Below are positions 1 to 10,925 of a stretch of 64,000 bases of DNA, piece after piece. The stretch spans positions 7,455,552 through 7,519,551 of the forward strand of contig OY754973.1 in assembly GCA_963576475.1 (NCBI GenBank), read 5' to 3'. Every line of letters starts with the position of its first letter. The stretch's first letter is position 1. This DNA is from Molanna angustata. Taxonomy: Eukaryota > Arthropoda > Insecta > Trichoptera > Molannidae. The position numbers and the translations under genes are program-made. The notes under the pieces are model-generated. The model did not search any database. It had not been told where the DNA came from and saw only the letters and a program-made list of their open reading frames with translations.

Positions 1-65
1 ATAAACAAGTAGGCAGTTTATTTATTCAAATAAATAATTATGTAGTGTATGTATTTATTTATTAT

Positions 66-252
66 TTTTTTTAATAAAAAATGAATATTTCCTTGTTAAA
101 CAAGTACACATAAGTACATCTTCCTACGTTCCCTAAAATAAGCAAATAAATGCTTGTGCTATAGGTGAACGAAATCGGTCGAGGCAGGATTTGAACTCGC
201 GACCACTGGATTACTGACCCAGCGCGTTAACCGCTCTGCCATCGACCCATCT
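66..252 (-). mobile_element. SINE-A copy, tRNA-headed, complete
   Basis: Read on the minus strand this is a tRNA-like head (about 248 to 177) followed by a body and an A-rich tail ending near 66-84. The head has a pol III A-box-like TGGCAGAGCGG and a B-box-like GAGTTCAAATCC. The anticodon-like loop of the family would read AGT (threonine type). The same head, body and tail recur at 33562-33893 (two copies), 35005-35190 and 52886-53051, so this is a dispersed SINE and not a tRNA gene. Confidence 0.85.
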
Positions 253-700
253 ATTCATTATAAATACATACTCATGTTTTGAAATGACGGATCTCACTCA
301 TGTCTTAATATTTACCAACACATATACATACAATACGCACGGACTAAATTTTTGACTGACTAAATACTTGCGCAGCTACTCATTTTGAATAGGTATTGCC
401 TCGGAACAGGCTTTTGCCTAGTGAGGCAATATATCCAAGTACCTAATATTGATATATATTTTATTTTTTATTTGGAAATAAAACAAAAAAAAATCAAACA
501 AACAAGAATGTAGTGTATGCATTTATTATTCATTAAAAAACAAGTACTTATTGTATTTTCGTATATAAATCCTGAAAGAGATTCTTACAATTTATTTTTT
601 TAATATTACTTCTCGGGCTACTGACAGTTACTATGTCAAATATTAATTTAACATGCACCCAATATCAAGTTGCCACATACTGGAGACTTACGATACTAAT
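253..700. other. AT-rich stretch, no gene seen
   Basis: No coding signal. A short segment at about 395-432 contains gaacaggcttttgcctagtg, which recurs at about 25275-25295, so part of this interval is a dispersed repeat remnant. The rest is AT-rich and unassigned. Confidence 0.5.
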
Positions 701-822
701 CGTCTCACAGATCCAGACTGAAAACACAATTAAAAACTGTGTCTCCACCGGGAATCGAACCCGGGAGCTTTGGATCAGCAGTAAGATATTATATACCAAA
801 CCAACTGAGCCACGAAGGCCGA
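701..822 (-). mobile_element. SINE-B copy, tRNA-headed
   Basis: On the minus strand the head has an A-box-like GTGGCTCAGTTGG and a B-box-like GGGTTCGATTCCC, followed by a short body ending in ACAATT-rich sequence and a segment containing CTGTGAGACG. The same layout recurs at 1626-1720 and 27941-28030, with a fragment at 6350-6411. Its head differs from SINE-A and SINE-C. Confidence 0.8.
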
Positions 823-1114
823 CAATATATAAGACATAAGTACAATATATTATAATTTGTATTATATTTCAATTTACTAATATATATATAATTTTAAACC
901 TATTGATTCTTTCCTTCTTAATGATTAGATAAAATACATTGTATGTAATCTAGGAGTTAAAATTTTTCAAATGAAATTTGATAAAAATGTTTGTTTAGGT
1001 TTTCAAATCAAAGGATTGTATTGTTTGTCCGAGTCAATAATGTCACAATTTATAATATAAAATTTTCTTTGAAATTTCGTTTTCATTCACAAGCATCTGT
1101 GCTTCAAATTCGCA

Positions 1115-1540
1115 GTAGGCTAAATATTAAATTTTGAAAATCTTTTCCACAGAAGCCTCAAAAGATACGTCTTTGAAAAAGATCAGTTCATTTTTACATT
1201 TTCATTCTATTGCTTGAGCTCTTTCAAATTTGTTTAATACATTTCTTGTAAAATTAGTTTTATTAAAACTCTTTTTCATTTTTTATTGAAGTGGATTTTT
1301 AGTTCAATCGAAAGAGAATATAAAAATTTGTCGACTGAGTTTTTTTTAATTACTATTACTTATTATTATCAAGAAAAACCTCTAATTTTTGCTTTTCTTC
1401 ACGAAAAAATATTGTATATCACATATTTGGTGATACAATATTTGTTCGTGTTTCATACTTTAGAAGGCAATAGGTTTGTGTGCATATTTATGTACCTCTC
1501 GTATGCCTATGGTCATAGACATTAACAAGGCCGTAATTTA
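1115..1540 (+). repeat. Dispersed repeat Y, copy 1
   Basis: Shares AAAGATACGTCTTTGAAA, CGAAAGAGAATAT and a hairpin-like TATTGTAT...GATACAATATT segment with copies at 7085-7735, 10553-10925 and 24075-24750 (reverse). The copies are degenerate, with no coding capacity and no terminal repeats that I can define. Class unknown; probably an old non-autonomous element. Confidence 0.7.
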
Positions 1541-1625
1541 AGAAATGTAGGAAGATGTAAATATAATGTTATTGTAACAATTTTGTTTTGTATTAGTTAA
1601 CGGGCAACTAACATGTACTATGTTA

Positions 1626-1720
1626 AACACAATTAAAAAACTGTGTCTCCACCGGGAATCGAACCCAGATCCTTTGGATCAGCAGTCATATACCTAAGCA
1701 ACTGAGCCATGAAGGCCGAC
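1626..1720 (-). mobile_element. SINE-B copy
   Basis: Minus-strand tRNA-like head (GCCTTCATGGCTCAGTTGCT) plus the ACACAATTAAAAA body shared with 701-822. Slightly decayed in the B box. Confidence 0.8.
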
Positions 1721-2204
1721 TTTTTTATAATGATATTTTATATAAAAAAAAATATGTACACGGAGTAAATTTTCAAATTGTTGGCATGTAAAAAATACTG
1801 ATCTCGTGTAAATGTGAATAATTTCGTGATCGTTTGTTTTAAAGAATATTTCTCTCGTGTATAATATTTATACGTAGTTATAATTAATTCATAAAATATT
1901 TTGTAAAAAAAAATATCCTTCAGCCATATTGGTAATTATGAGAAATCTTCTGTAAACGACATGCGCGTTTAAGCGTTATGACACGATCATTTTAAAGCTA
2001 ATTATACACGTCTTTGTCACAGGAAAATCATAATATATCAATGCAAAAGTATGTTAATTCGAAAATATTTTTGCTTTCGTGGACTCATGCGATTTTTTAC
2101 AATCTGTTATACTTACTAATGTGATTTTTCGAGCAATACGAAAATACATGTCATGTTTAAAGATAGTTCTATTGCGTTATAAAATGATAATGAATATAAT
2201 TGAA

Positions 2205-2395
2205 CGAGTTAAGAGTTCCAATTCCATAGTAAATGTATGGAATTGGTAGCTGTCACTAAATGTATGGAATTGGTGGCTGTCACTTGACGTCACAGCCAAT
2301 TCCATACATTTACTATCGCTTACATACATTTACTATCGCTTAGCGAGATAACGCTTAGCTTAAATGGCATGTTGTCTAGGAGGGCTGATTCACTA
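2205..2395. mobile_element. MITE M3-related inverted-repeat element, rearranged
   Basis: Contains AATGTATGGAATTGG twice in direct orientation and then in inverted orientation, and ends with GTTGTCTAGGAGGGCTGATT. That end matches the intact palindromic MITE at 54215-54383, which carries GTTGTCTAGGGGGGCTGATT. The matching left terminus is missing, so this copy is truncated or rearranged, with an internal duplication. Confidence 0.55.
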
Positions 2396-4280
2396 TAAGA
2401 TCAAACGGTACAGCCAGGAACTCTCTAGGCCTGTTGAGTCAGGCCGCATGCATATGGGCCGTCAAATACAAAAATATAGGTAATCATTGGATTGGGGCGG
2501 ATTTTGAATTTAATGCTCCAGGCGTCTGAAACAAGATTCGGTCCTGGCCAGCGTGACCTTAACATTCGCCCGAGATTAATTTCGATTATTACTAGACACG
2601 TACCTCTTGCTGTTTATTGTTTTCCTGATACAAAAACAAAATATAATATCCAAGTGCGGCCACTTATAATTTATAACTGGCTCCCGACACGAGTATTGAA
2701 TAATTAATTTCCATCAGACCGCAGAATTCCTTTAGGAACCCTCCCCCCTACTCCTCCCTACCACATATACGGGTAGTATCTCCAAATAGAATAAAATGAA
2801 AAAAGTTATGATATCAAAAGGCAACATTCGAAAAAAATGGCTTTAATCTCCCCCCAACGCGACGTCCCCCCGAGAGTGGTTATGCGACAAAAACATTATT
2901 GCGAACGGAAATAAATTGTTGGGTACATGTACGTGATTGTTTTTCAATGTGTCGGATGGACCTGTAGGTACGTAACGTAAAATACCAATGTTTATGCGTA
3001 AATATTTAAATTACAATAAAAACGTGTTAGTGACCCCCCCGCCAAATGCCGCCAGGGACTGCATTGTAAGTTTTTATAAACAATTTTTTTTATCCGATTA
3101 TATTTAGATAATAGATACAAATTTAAACCGATCACTTTATGCGCTTGCATAACGATCACTAATAATGTCTAGATTATTTTTACTCCTCACTACCCCACGG
3201 GGATGTAGTGGGGAGTTATTAATTAAGACTTTTTATTACAGATTATCAACTAGTATCATGCTGAGATTGTATTCTGAAAGTTTCATCACAATGTATCTGT
3301 GTATGTATGTACTATGTACGGCGGGTTTATTTTATTTATTTACCTTTTATCACACCATATTTATAATGACAACAATAAGTAGATTACTGCTGTCCAACTA
3401 GGAAATCCTGTTCTAGGGCTAGCAGTTTACAATTTTTATTGACAATAATATGCAATTATGAACCAGGTGATTGTTCCCGTTTCACACTAAATAGGTACTT
3501 ACACAATTTCAACTTTCTGCACTCACAATCATTACCTCACAAAAATATGGGCTCACACTAAACATATCAACCAGGTCCCAATGTCGGCCATAATACCTGT
3601 CATAAATCCAATCTCTGACGCGATTTTTATTTCAGAGCCATAGAAAGAGACTAGTTAACTATGTTGGTGTAGTTAATATGAATAACATGGTTCCCAAATC
3701 AAATAAAATATTTTTATGTGAAGAGCATCGCAAACACAATACGGCATAGTTACAAATGTTGTTAATAATTTTAATTTTGAATTATTTATGTAGTTATTGT
3801 TGAATACTAAATATTTGTGTTAGTTCTGTCCTCCCATAATAATTTATGATGTATTTTTTAATATTCATTTTGAATATTCTTTGTGATGTTATTTCTTTAA
3901 GAGAGGAATGTAAACTGTTATAGAGTCGAGGAGCAATAAATTCTACTTTATCGATTATAGACTAAAATACTCATATGATTTTCTTCACATTTTGCAATTT
4001 TGTATATCTAATATTCGCTTAGACTCCATTAGATTTTGAAGGAAATCTGAATAGTGCTTCTCGACTTTTTTAACTCTCAATTATTTCAAAGTTACCCTAA
4101 CCTGAGGAAACTCGAAATTTGTTATCTTTATTTTCAAATTGGTAAAAAGGCCCATCACTTTCATAAAATGGCATTGAAGAATAATCATTTTTTATAGTAA
4201 AATATTTAAATCGAAAATAAATAAACTCATTTCATGACAATGCTGAACATTTTCCACACAAAATTTTAATACTTTACTTT
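2396..4280. other. Unassigned intergenic DNA
   Basis: No convincing gene or recognisable element. The interval includes C-rich patches near 2740-2890 and 3035-3060 and some less AT-rich sequence around 2400-2700. Short open frames here show no domain. It may be ancestral non-repetitive DNA or unrecognised old repeats. Confidence 0.4.
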
Positions 4281-4284
4281 TTAC

Positions 4285-5090
4285 TTTGTAGAGTGACTCG
4301 TTGGCCACAACCCTACCGTTTTTATTTATTATTAATATATCTTCTACTTTATTGTATTATTAACGCCCTGAGATTATTTTTACTGACTGGTGGTGGAGTT
4401 CAATGAGCCTCCAGGCAGTAACTTCTGACTACTCTGTGTTAAAGAAAAACTTATCATTTGGATGCACGTATTATTTTGGCATGATTTTTTTTATACCGTA
4501 GGAATTATTTAATACGAAAGAGTATTCTGGTAATGTTCTTATTTTACGTTTAAATACTTAATTTACAGCTCGATTTATCGTTTTCTAGCAATTTCCTACA
4601 ATTCACGTAATTCAAAATTGAAAGTTGGTTGAAACTTGTTATGAAATATTCACTGGAATGGATGTTTTTTTTTTCATCAAATATTCCAAATGTACAATAG
4701 TTTATTACAGTTATTTTTGAGTGATTACGCTTACTATATTAGGTATATTTAATGTTTTTATGTGTGTTATGTATTAACTGTGTACAAATCTAAAAAATAA
4801 TATTATTTTTTATTATTAATGGTTTGAATCCGGAAAACGCAATAATATTTTAACGAAGTTTCATATTTATTAATTTTATGTATTTTTTACTATTTTGAAG
4901 ATTGAAAATAAATAAAAGAAATTAAAATGACAAAAAAACATCACTAGTGTATTATAAAATGGAGTGAAAGTTCTTGTGAACATATATTTTTTAATTATCT
5001 TTGGAATTGAACCCAATATTTAGATAAAATACTATAAAGGTGAATATGTTATAAATTTTAATCATTCTTGGGAATAATATGTGTGTATAC
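4285..5090. other. Unassigned AT-rich DNA with a repeat Z end motif
   Basis: At about 4294-4325 the sequence GACTCGTTGGCCACAACC resembles the terminal motif of repeat Z (see 12480-13525 and 16270-17965). Nothing else here could be assigned. Confidence 0.35.
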
Positions 5091-5093
5091 ATA

Positions 5094-5218
5094 TTGTCAA
5101 ATATCTTGAAGCAGGCTTCCAGATACGCAGACCGCAAATTTGTGTATTTTTGCTTTGCTGGTACACGTGCAAATCGCCACCCTTCTCGGCGAAATGGCTC
5201 AAGATATTTGGCGACAAC
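5094..5218 (+). mobile_element. MITE M2 copy, about 125 bp
   Basis: Imperfect terminal inverted repeats: the left end TTGTCAAATATCTTGA pairs with the right end TCAAGATATTTGGCGACAAC, with TA next to both ends. Two more copies lie at 13821-13935 (reverse) and 16385-16518 (forward), sharing the centre GCGCAAATTTGTGT...TTTTTGCTTTG. TA flanks suggest a mariner-like origin, but no transposase is present. Confidence 0.7.
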
Positions 5219-5281
5219 TATAATTGGTCTATTTTATGTATATTTTGAATTTTTTGAATGTACCTATTATATAAGGCTATT

Positions 5282-5309
5282 CGTTCCTAGAACTTACGTT
5301 CTAGGAACG
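5282..5309. repeat. Perfect 12-bp hairpin with 4-nt loop
   Basis: CGTTCCTAGAAC, loop TTAC, then GTTCTAGGAACG. It lies just beyond MITE M2. No T-run follows that would argue for a terminator, and such signals are not expected here. Role unknown. Confidence 0.8.
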
Positions 5310-5435
5310 TACCTCTAATAGATAGTATCTCATCTGAATCTCAAACTTGTAAATTGTACATACTATTTAGTGTAAATATATTGTAATTTAAGTAAATTAC
5401 AAGAGAAAGTCTTCTTCATTTGAAAACTCCCAGAT

Positions 5436-5580
5436 TCCATACATACATACATACCATCACGCCATGTCCCTTACGGGGTAAGCAGAGAGAACCGAGCGCC
5501 ATACTTCTCTATTTTTGCACACATTTCTGGCTTCCTTTACATCCATGCATCGTCTCATACATGCTCGTCGATTGTTCAAA
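5436..5580 (-). mobile_element. LINE-B 3'-end fragment
   Basis: Read on minus this ends in ACGCCATGTCCC-type sequence (its complement is GGGACATGGCGTGATGGTATG) and a (GTAT)n tail, exactly the 3' end of the longer LINE-B copy at 28084-29545. It carries the decayed C-terminal codons of that protein and is 5' truncated. Confidence 0.8.
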
Positions 5581-5739
5581 CTGATTCAACAAAAAGAACT
5601 CTCTCAATAGAAATATAGAGAGATTCCACATGTTCCTTCTGTTTTATAGTCCGTTTAGGATTTGTTCAATAGGCTAGTCGATCGGTGAACAGTACTCATT
5701 CGTTCGTTTTTTTTATATAAATAGAATATTCTCGAAAGA

Positions 5740-6065
5740 AATTTCCATAAGACGAAACGCCCCGTCGTCCTCCCGTCTCGGAATGTCAGACTCTCCGCGC
5801 GGAAGTGTCGCAGGAGTCGTCTGAATTCCAGCTGATGTTCGTTTCAGCGTCATCCGTCCAAGTGTCTCTGGAACACTTTCAGCAGAATATGTCCCAGGAG
5901 CGCGGCACGGGCAGCGGTCGTCTCTTGTTGAAATCGATACAGTCTCGAGGAGGGGCCGGGTCGCGAGCAGTGTAGCGAGCGCTATGGACGTGATAACTTT
6001 TCACAATCAGCGCTCTGAGAGAGAGAGAGAGAATGCCCGGGATCATTGTTCCATTTGAGGTCATC
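5740..6065. other. CpG-rich island, possible host promoter or 5' exon
   Basis: This is the most GC- and CpG-rich unique-looking stretch in the left half. It contains many CG dinucleotides, several six-base palindromic sites and a short (GA)n run near 6019-6034. No repeat family in this window matches it. A 62-codon minus-strand frame (5879-6067) has no recognisable domain. It could be a promoter or untranslated exon of a host gene, but no gene can be attached to it. Confidence 0.35.
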
Positions 6066-6349
6066 ATTTAGAGTCTTTTATAATGTAATGCGATGCCCTC
6101 TCGTTTTTTTAATGATCTCCGTGTACGTATACAGTCGATCGATCGCTATGTTTTCGTATTGTGACAGAGGCGGGCAAACGGTTTATTCAAATTTGTTTTT
6201 TGAGTTGGACAGAGCCTACAAAGCTGTTAACCGTAGTTGAAGTTTTAGTATGAGTGGTCATATAAAATAGAATAAAATGCCTCCAGATGTCAACGGTACA
6301 AAGGACTGAAAACTTATTTGTTTCGAAGAGCAACATAAGACTGAATTGT

Positions 6350-6411
6350 TTCCATTCGAGACCTTTACCTCCGGAGTCAAATGTCTCACCAACTGAGCCA
6401 CGAAGGTCGAC
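6350..6411 (-). mobile_element. SINE-B head fragment
   Basis: Minus-strand CTTCGTGGCTCAGTTGGTGA matches the A-box half of SINE-B. The B-box half is poorly preserved (ACTCCGGAGG). Confidence 0.55.
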
Positions 6412-6460
6412 ATGTAGGTTTATCGTTTTTTTTTGCATAGCTTAATTGATTATAACGTTT

Positions 6461-6645
6461 GTCGACCGCCATGGCATAGATGGTAAACCTTTTGGTTTCT
6501 GTGCGGGCGTCCTGGGTTCGATTCCCAGTAGAGGAGAAATTTATTTAAATTCATTTCTCACGCTAATTTTGCTTCTCTGGGCAGGAAACACTGGTTAGTT
6601 GGAAGAAATTGCCATACGGTGCAAGGAAGTGTTCATTATTTTATT
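6461..6645 (+). mobile_element. SINE-C copy
   Basis: Plus-strand tRNA-like head GTCGACCGCCATGGCATAGA with B box GGGTTCGATTCCC, then the family body (GGAGAAATTTATTTAAATTC, TTGCTTCTCTGG) and the 3' part ending GCAAGGAAGTGTTCATTATT. About 20 bp of the body are missing next to ATACGG compared with 46314-46522. Other copies are at 11978, 17700, 20883 (reverse) and 46314. Confidence 0.85.
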
Positions 6646-6966
6646 TTATAAAGTGTCATTTCAAAGGATCTTAGTTAATATTTAGGTCACTATGAAATAA
6701 ACATAAATATTAAAATGTATACATGTCAGTTACCATAGTAGGAAGCTTCAATGTTTTATGTTAAGATGTGTCAGTTGTTGATATCCTAATTGACATCATC
6801 ATCATCCATCCATTCATGGTGTGCATTATTATTGACTATCTAAATTGCAGTATTGTCTATTTATAACATTCATTACTTAGCACATACATATTATACTCTT
6901 TCATTTTATTGAATTCTCACTATATCAAAGTTCAGCGTTAACGATATTATAATACTGAGAAATTAC

Positions 6967-7075
6967 TGCCGTAGCGTAATGGTATGTTTGCGCCATGGCT
7001 TCTTAGATTCGATGTCTAACCTAAACGAATCGCATTGGCAATTTCTTACAACTAAACCACGTGTTTCCAGTCGTT
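6967..7075. mobile_element. Rearranged tRNA-like/SINE-C remnant
   Basis: The left part reads as a plus-strand tRNA-like head (CCGTAGCGTAATGGTATG...GATTCGATGTC). The right part (GGCAATTTCTTACAACTAA...GTGTTTCCAG) is SINE-C body in the opposite orientation. The two halves are joined head to inverted body, so this is either a rearranged SINE-C or two abutting fragments. Confidence 0.4.
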
Positions 7076-7084
7076 CAGATACTT

Positions 7085-7735
7085 TTTTTTACCTATTTTT
7101 GAATTTGATATTCCATCATTACTCATCGAATCTAATTAAAAAAATAGCTTAGGAATTTTGGATATTAAGAGGCTATAGTAGGCTATATAGTATATTTTGA
7201 AAATAATTTCCCCAGTACCCTCAAAAGATACGTCTTTGAAATAAGGAACAGTCTGTATTCACATCTTTATTCTATTACTTGGGTTTTTTGAATTTTGAAT
7301 TTGTTTAATACTTTTCTTGTAAAATTAGTTTTAGTAAAACCCTTTTTTATTTTTTTATTGTAAGCAACTAAAAAACTACAAGGCCTGTGAAGTAGATATT
7401 TACTGCAATCGAAAGAGAATATGAAAATCTACCGGCTGAGTTTTTTATTATTACAATATTTTGATAACTATTCTTGATATTTAAAAAAAAACCCTAAGTT
7501 TTACCATTTTTGCAAGATAAAATGTTGTATAGGTATCACAAATCAGGTGATATACAATATTTTTTCGTGTTTCATACAATAGAAGGTAATTTAGTGTGCG
7601 TTTTTGCGTACATCCGTATACCCAGGGTATACTAGGGCCTTAATGAAGAACAATATTCCATAAGTTTTTAATTAAATATATTCTCGTAGAAAAATAATTA
7701 GCATACTCCGAATTTTGACATTTACTTAAAACAAA
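7085..7735 (+). repeat. Dispersed repeat Y, longest copy
   Basis: Carries all blocks of repeat Y: ATAGTAGGCTATATAGTATA, CAAAAGATACGTCTTTGAAA, CGAAAGAGAATATGAAAATC, the GATATACAATATT hairpin arm and GGTATACTAGGGCC. The start (7090-7130, TTTTGAATTTGATATTCCAT) and end (GTAGAAAAATAATTAGCATA) resemble the outer parts of the TTAA fold-back element at 44452-45128, so the families may be distantly related. Confidence 0.65.
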
Positions 7736-8263
7736 TTTCATCCGTAGGTACATATTTACTTTTGAAGATAACCCGTCTCGTCTATGTACAATCGTTTGTA
7801 CTTAAATCTATATAATATTATAATATGTGAAATGGACCCCTTTTTAAGCAGCAAAGTGAAGATTGGCATAGTTATAGTTGATATGGAGGAGTGCAGATCT
7901 ATAATACATATATACATAGTATGACGTCTTACAAATACATCAAATTTAAAATATATATATTTCACGTCTAACCATAGATGTTGACTATCATACGGCCAAT
8001 GTCAAACGCTGTTGTTTTAAATTCAAATACAGAATATGTTGAAAAAATCATAATCTTCTGTGAAATAATATACATGGTACTTAAAACAAAAGTACACCTT
8101 GCAATATGTGAAAAGAAAACTGTGTACAAATTGATGAACACATGATGTTTTTTATCACAAATCAGCGGCCTTACTCTCCATTGCATATCTGATCCCAATA
8201 CGATCCGATTAGCTAAGAAGTCACATTTGAAACGGAGAAATGCGGTAGATAGGTATGTTTTAA

Positions 8264-8955
8264 TAGTCTTCTTCTTCTCATCCTAATCCCGTCCACTTCT
8301 GGACGAAGGCCTCCCCCATGTCCTTCCACGCCACTCTATCTTGTGCTCTGAGCAACCAATTGACACATGCTTAGCTAGCTACGCCCACCTCCACCCGTTC
8401 CGCATATGGGGACTGAAACGGCCCCTTCACAGAACGCTAGTAAGAATGACAAAGAATGCATGGCACGAAGAGTAGCTCTAGAAGCTCCTCTAGACTCGTG
8501 GTCTCGGCACAATTGTGCAAAAAATAACAATCAACGTCGGTGAACATAATATTCACAAACATGGATTGTCGCGAGAGTACTTCAAGCCTGTGACTGTAAA
8601 ACTGGGCATCAGAGAGTTGACCAAGGACACTCTGGAATTTAATTTTTTTTTTTATTCAGCAGATAGAAGGGCACTATAGCCATGGCAAAACAATTTGAAG
8701 GCTGTAAAGTTCTTCTTAGAGACCACTAAATCCGCATGCCCAATGGGACCTTGAAGAGGCCCACGGACTGCCGCGAGGAGCGCCGTTCTGTTGTAGGACA
8801 CATTTGGGTGAGAGCATTCCCAGAGGATGTGCTCTGACAATTGACACATGCATGACGGCTGATGTCATCTCTCCATCTCATTGGCGGTCTTCTAACACCT
8901 CTGTCATTCTCGGTCTCCATGCCAACACTATCCTTGGCCATCTCTCTGTTTTAAT
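8264..8955 (-). pseudogene. LINE-D 3' end, interrupted by LINE-E
   Basis: On the minus strand 8955-8852 encodes RRPPMRWRDDISRHACVN, and 8345-8264 continues with AQDRVAWKDMGEAFVQKW, a stop and a GAAGAAGA tail. This is the C-terminus of a non-LTR retrotransposon ORF2 of the type with an R-x-RWRDDI motif followed by a W-K-x-GEAFVQ-W ending. The two halves are separated by a 467-bp insertion (8371-8837) with the direct repeat caattgacacatgc at 8357-8370 and 8838-8851. The fragment is 5' truncated and dead. Confidence 0.75.
8641..8837 (-). pseudogene. LINE-E 3' end with poly(A), nested in LINE-D
   Basis: The minus-strand frame running from 8849 to 8652 contains SEHILWECSHPNVSYNRTAL and ends LFCHGYSALLSAE. 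The H-x3-E-C spacing fits the second half of the C-terminal Zn motif of I/R1/Loa-type LINE ORF2 proteins. The stop codon (8654-8652) lies in AATAAA and runs straight into an A tract (8653-8643), so the 3' untranslated part is essentially absent. About 270 bp (8371-8640) beyond the A tract lie inside the same flanking repeats and could not be assigned. Confidence 0.6.
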
Positions 8956-8989
8956 AGTAGTAGTCGATAATAATATAATATTATAATTT

Positions 8990-9449
8990 TAATAATGTAC
9001 GCAGGCGACAGGTCGATAAGTTCTAAACAAAAATTTGAAATGGGATCGGAATCGAGTTTCAAGTGTAAGGCTACAGGTCCAATGTCTTTTCAAACTTAAA
9101 AGTTTAACGAATTTAGTTTAATTAAAATAACACACATACATAGTGTTGTTTTTTTTACTCTGACAGAAGTTATCAAAAATATCATTATTTTGGGTGTTTT
9201 TTGGCGTAATTGTGGTGTAATTTGTAGACAGGTGTGCGGAGAATTTCGGCCGATCTCTGCATCTCACCTCTGCGCGACCACGAATATATTAATAGACAAT
9301 ATTTTTTTCGCAATTTTGACTAAGACAAATGTTTTTGCTCTAAAACTACTTGGTATTTTCATCTAAATTGGCAGAAAATAAGTTAAGTTTTACCTAATAC
9401 TTGAGTACATTTGAGCTATCAAATAAATAAAGCCACATGTCGCATACAC
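8990..9449. other. Unassigned AT-rich DNA
   Basis: No open frame or repeat match beyond a modestly GC-rich spot at 9230-9290. Nothing supportable seen. Confidence 0.4.
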
Positions 9450-10415
9450 ATACCTGCAGGCCAAGTCAGTAAAAGAGTCGATATCCGATAACGTATCGCC
9501 GCTCTTCTCGCCATGTTTACGCCCGTGACGACAATTCGTAGTCACTAAGCGCTATCGAGTTCGTAAATGCACTTATTAGTATTTGTCGCCGTTAGGCTGG
9601 CTTGCGGTACATTTTTGAATTATCATTTATGGCAATACACAATATTTTCCCCATGATTTGAATAAATGTCAAATTTGTTTAGATAAATTTGTTAAATAAA
9701 TATATGTAATATGGTCATATTTTAAAGCACGAAAGCAAGTTATAATACGATTAAATTAACTTCTTTTGTGTTTATTGAATGTTTTGAGAGTAATTTTAAA
9801 AATTATTTTTTATTATATTTCGATCAATTTATCAAGTGTGATGACAGCAGCGTGTTATTTTTTTACTAAAAACTACGCCGAATTTTCTTTTGTTAAGTGT
9901 TAAAATACATATGTGATAAAATAGCTTACAAGAATACTTTCTCAAAATGAAAAATTATTTCAAATCTATACTTACGGAAAACATTTACGGACGCATAGAA
10001 TTATAGTGTTATAATCTAAGTACGGACGCATATTTTCAATAAATATATAACCATATAAAACTTTTGTTACGCGGAAATTAGCAATAAATGAATTACGCTG
10101 AATATTTAAAGTGTTTGAGAATCTCTTAAACGGCGTCGTTTAACCCGTTTATATAATTATTCTCAAAATAAATATGAAATTCGGCATTGTTCGCGTAAAA
10201 AATGACATTTAATTCAACATGGCGGCGTTAGATCTTGCCTCTCGCCTCGATGTCGACCCAATCTCGCCGTCAAATAGGTGGGCGAGAACGATTCGACGCG
10301 TTATCTGCTTAGTGACTACCAAAACTGTCAAAATATCGACTAGTCGACTAGTCGATATTTTGACAGTTAATCTCGACATTTATCGGTCGAGATCTACTTA
10401 GCCTGCTGACCTACC
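9450..10415. mobile_element. Possible inverted-repeat DNA element with CpG-rich ends
   Basis: The left part (CTTCTCGCC...GTAGTCACTAAGCGC, 9510-9555) has an inverted counterpart near 10260-10320 (CTGCTTAGTGACTAC). The outer ends GCAGGCCAAGTCAG (9457) and, inverted, GCAGGCTAAGTAGA (10391-10404) also resemble each other. The middle is AT-rich and non-coding. The arms are imperfect and no target-site duplication is clear, so this is tentative. Confidence 0.35.
10323..10368. repeat. Perfect 46-bp palindrome without spacer
   Basis: AACTGTCAAAATATCGACTA at the left end is followed by its exact reverse complement; the two 23-bp arms meet at the centre inside GTCGAC. The next base on each side no longer pairs. 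It lies inside the putative inverted-repeat element 9450-10415, about 40 bp before an (ACCT)n run. Confidence 0.95.
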
Positions 10416-10448
10416 TACCTACCTACCTACCTACCTACCTACCTACCT
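10409..10448 (+). repeat. (ACCT)n microsatellite
   Basis: About ten uninterrupted ACCT units, directly beyond the palindrome-bearing element. Confidence 0.95.
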
Positions 10449-10552
10449 GAGTGTAGCACCTGTCTTCTCGAATCATCTGGTTTTTTTACGAGCACCTTTT
10501 AAAAAATAAGATGCTCAGTCTACGGAGGGTTATTTTAAAACACAAATACATA

Positions 10553-10925
10553 GTAAGAGTCTATAGTAGGCTCAATAGTAAATTTTGAATTTCTTTTTCC
10601 CCAGAACCCAGATAAAATAATAAAAAAAAAACACAAAAGACACGTCTTTGAAATAAATTACAGTTCATTTTTACATCTTTATTCCATTACATGAGTTCTT
10701 TCAAATTTAAACTTGCTAAATACTTTGCTTGTAAAATTAGTTTATAAAAACCCTTTTTCTATTGTAAACGAAATCTATTTTATTTATATGCAGGTAACTA
10801 ATAAAAACTACGAGGTCTATGAAGTAGATAAGAGTTTTCAATTACTTTTCTTGCTATTAAGAAATACATGTAAATTTTACCTTTTCTTCGCGAAAAAATA
10901 TTGTATGTCACAGATTTTGTGATAT
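10553..10925 (+). repeat. Dispersed repeat Y copy
   Basis: Shares AGAGTCTATAGTAGGCTCAA, GACACGTCTTTGAAATAAAT and the TATTGTATGTCAC...GTGATATACAT hairpin with the copy at 7085-7735. The CGAAAGAGAATAT block is deleted here. It ends where SINE-D begins. Confidence 0.65.

Noticed and set aside
175..248. tRNA gene on the minus strand
   Set aside because: It has A/B boxes and an anticodon-like loop, but the acceptor and T stems mismatch and the same head with a common body and tail recurs at 33562, 35005 and 52886, so it is a SINE head. The same applies to the SINE-B and SINE-C heads.
5879..6067. 62-codon minus-strand protein in the CpG-rich island
   Set aside because: Open only because the DNA is GC-rich locally; no motif, splice site or start context supports translation.
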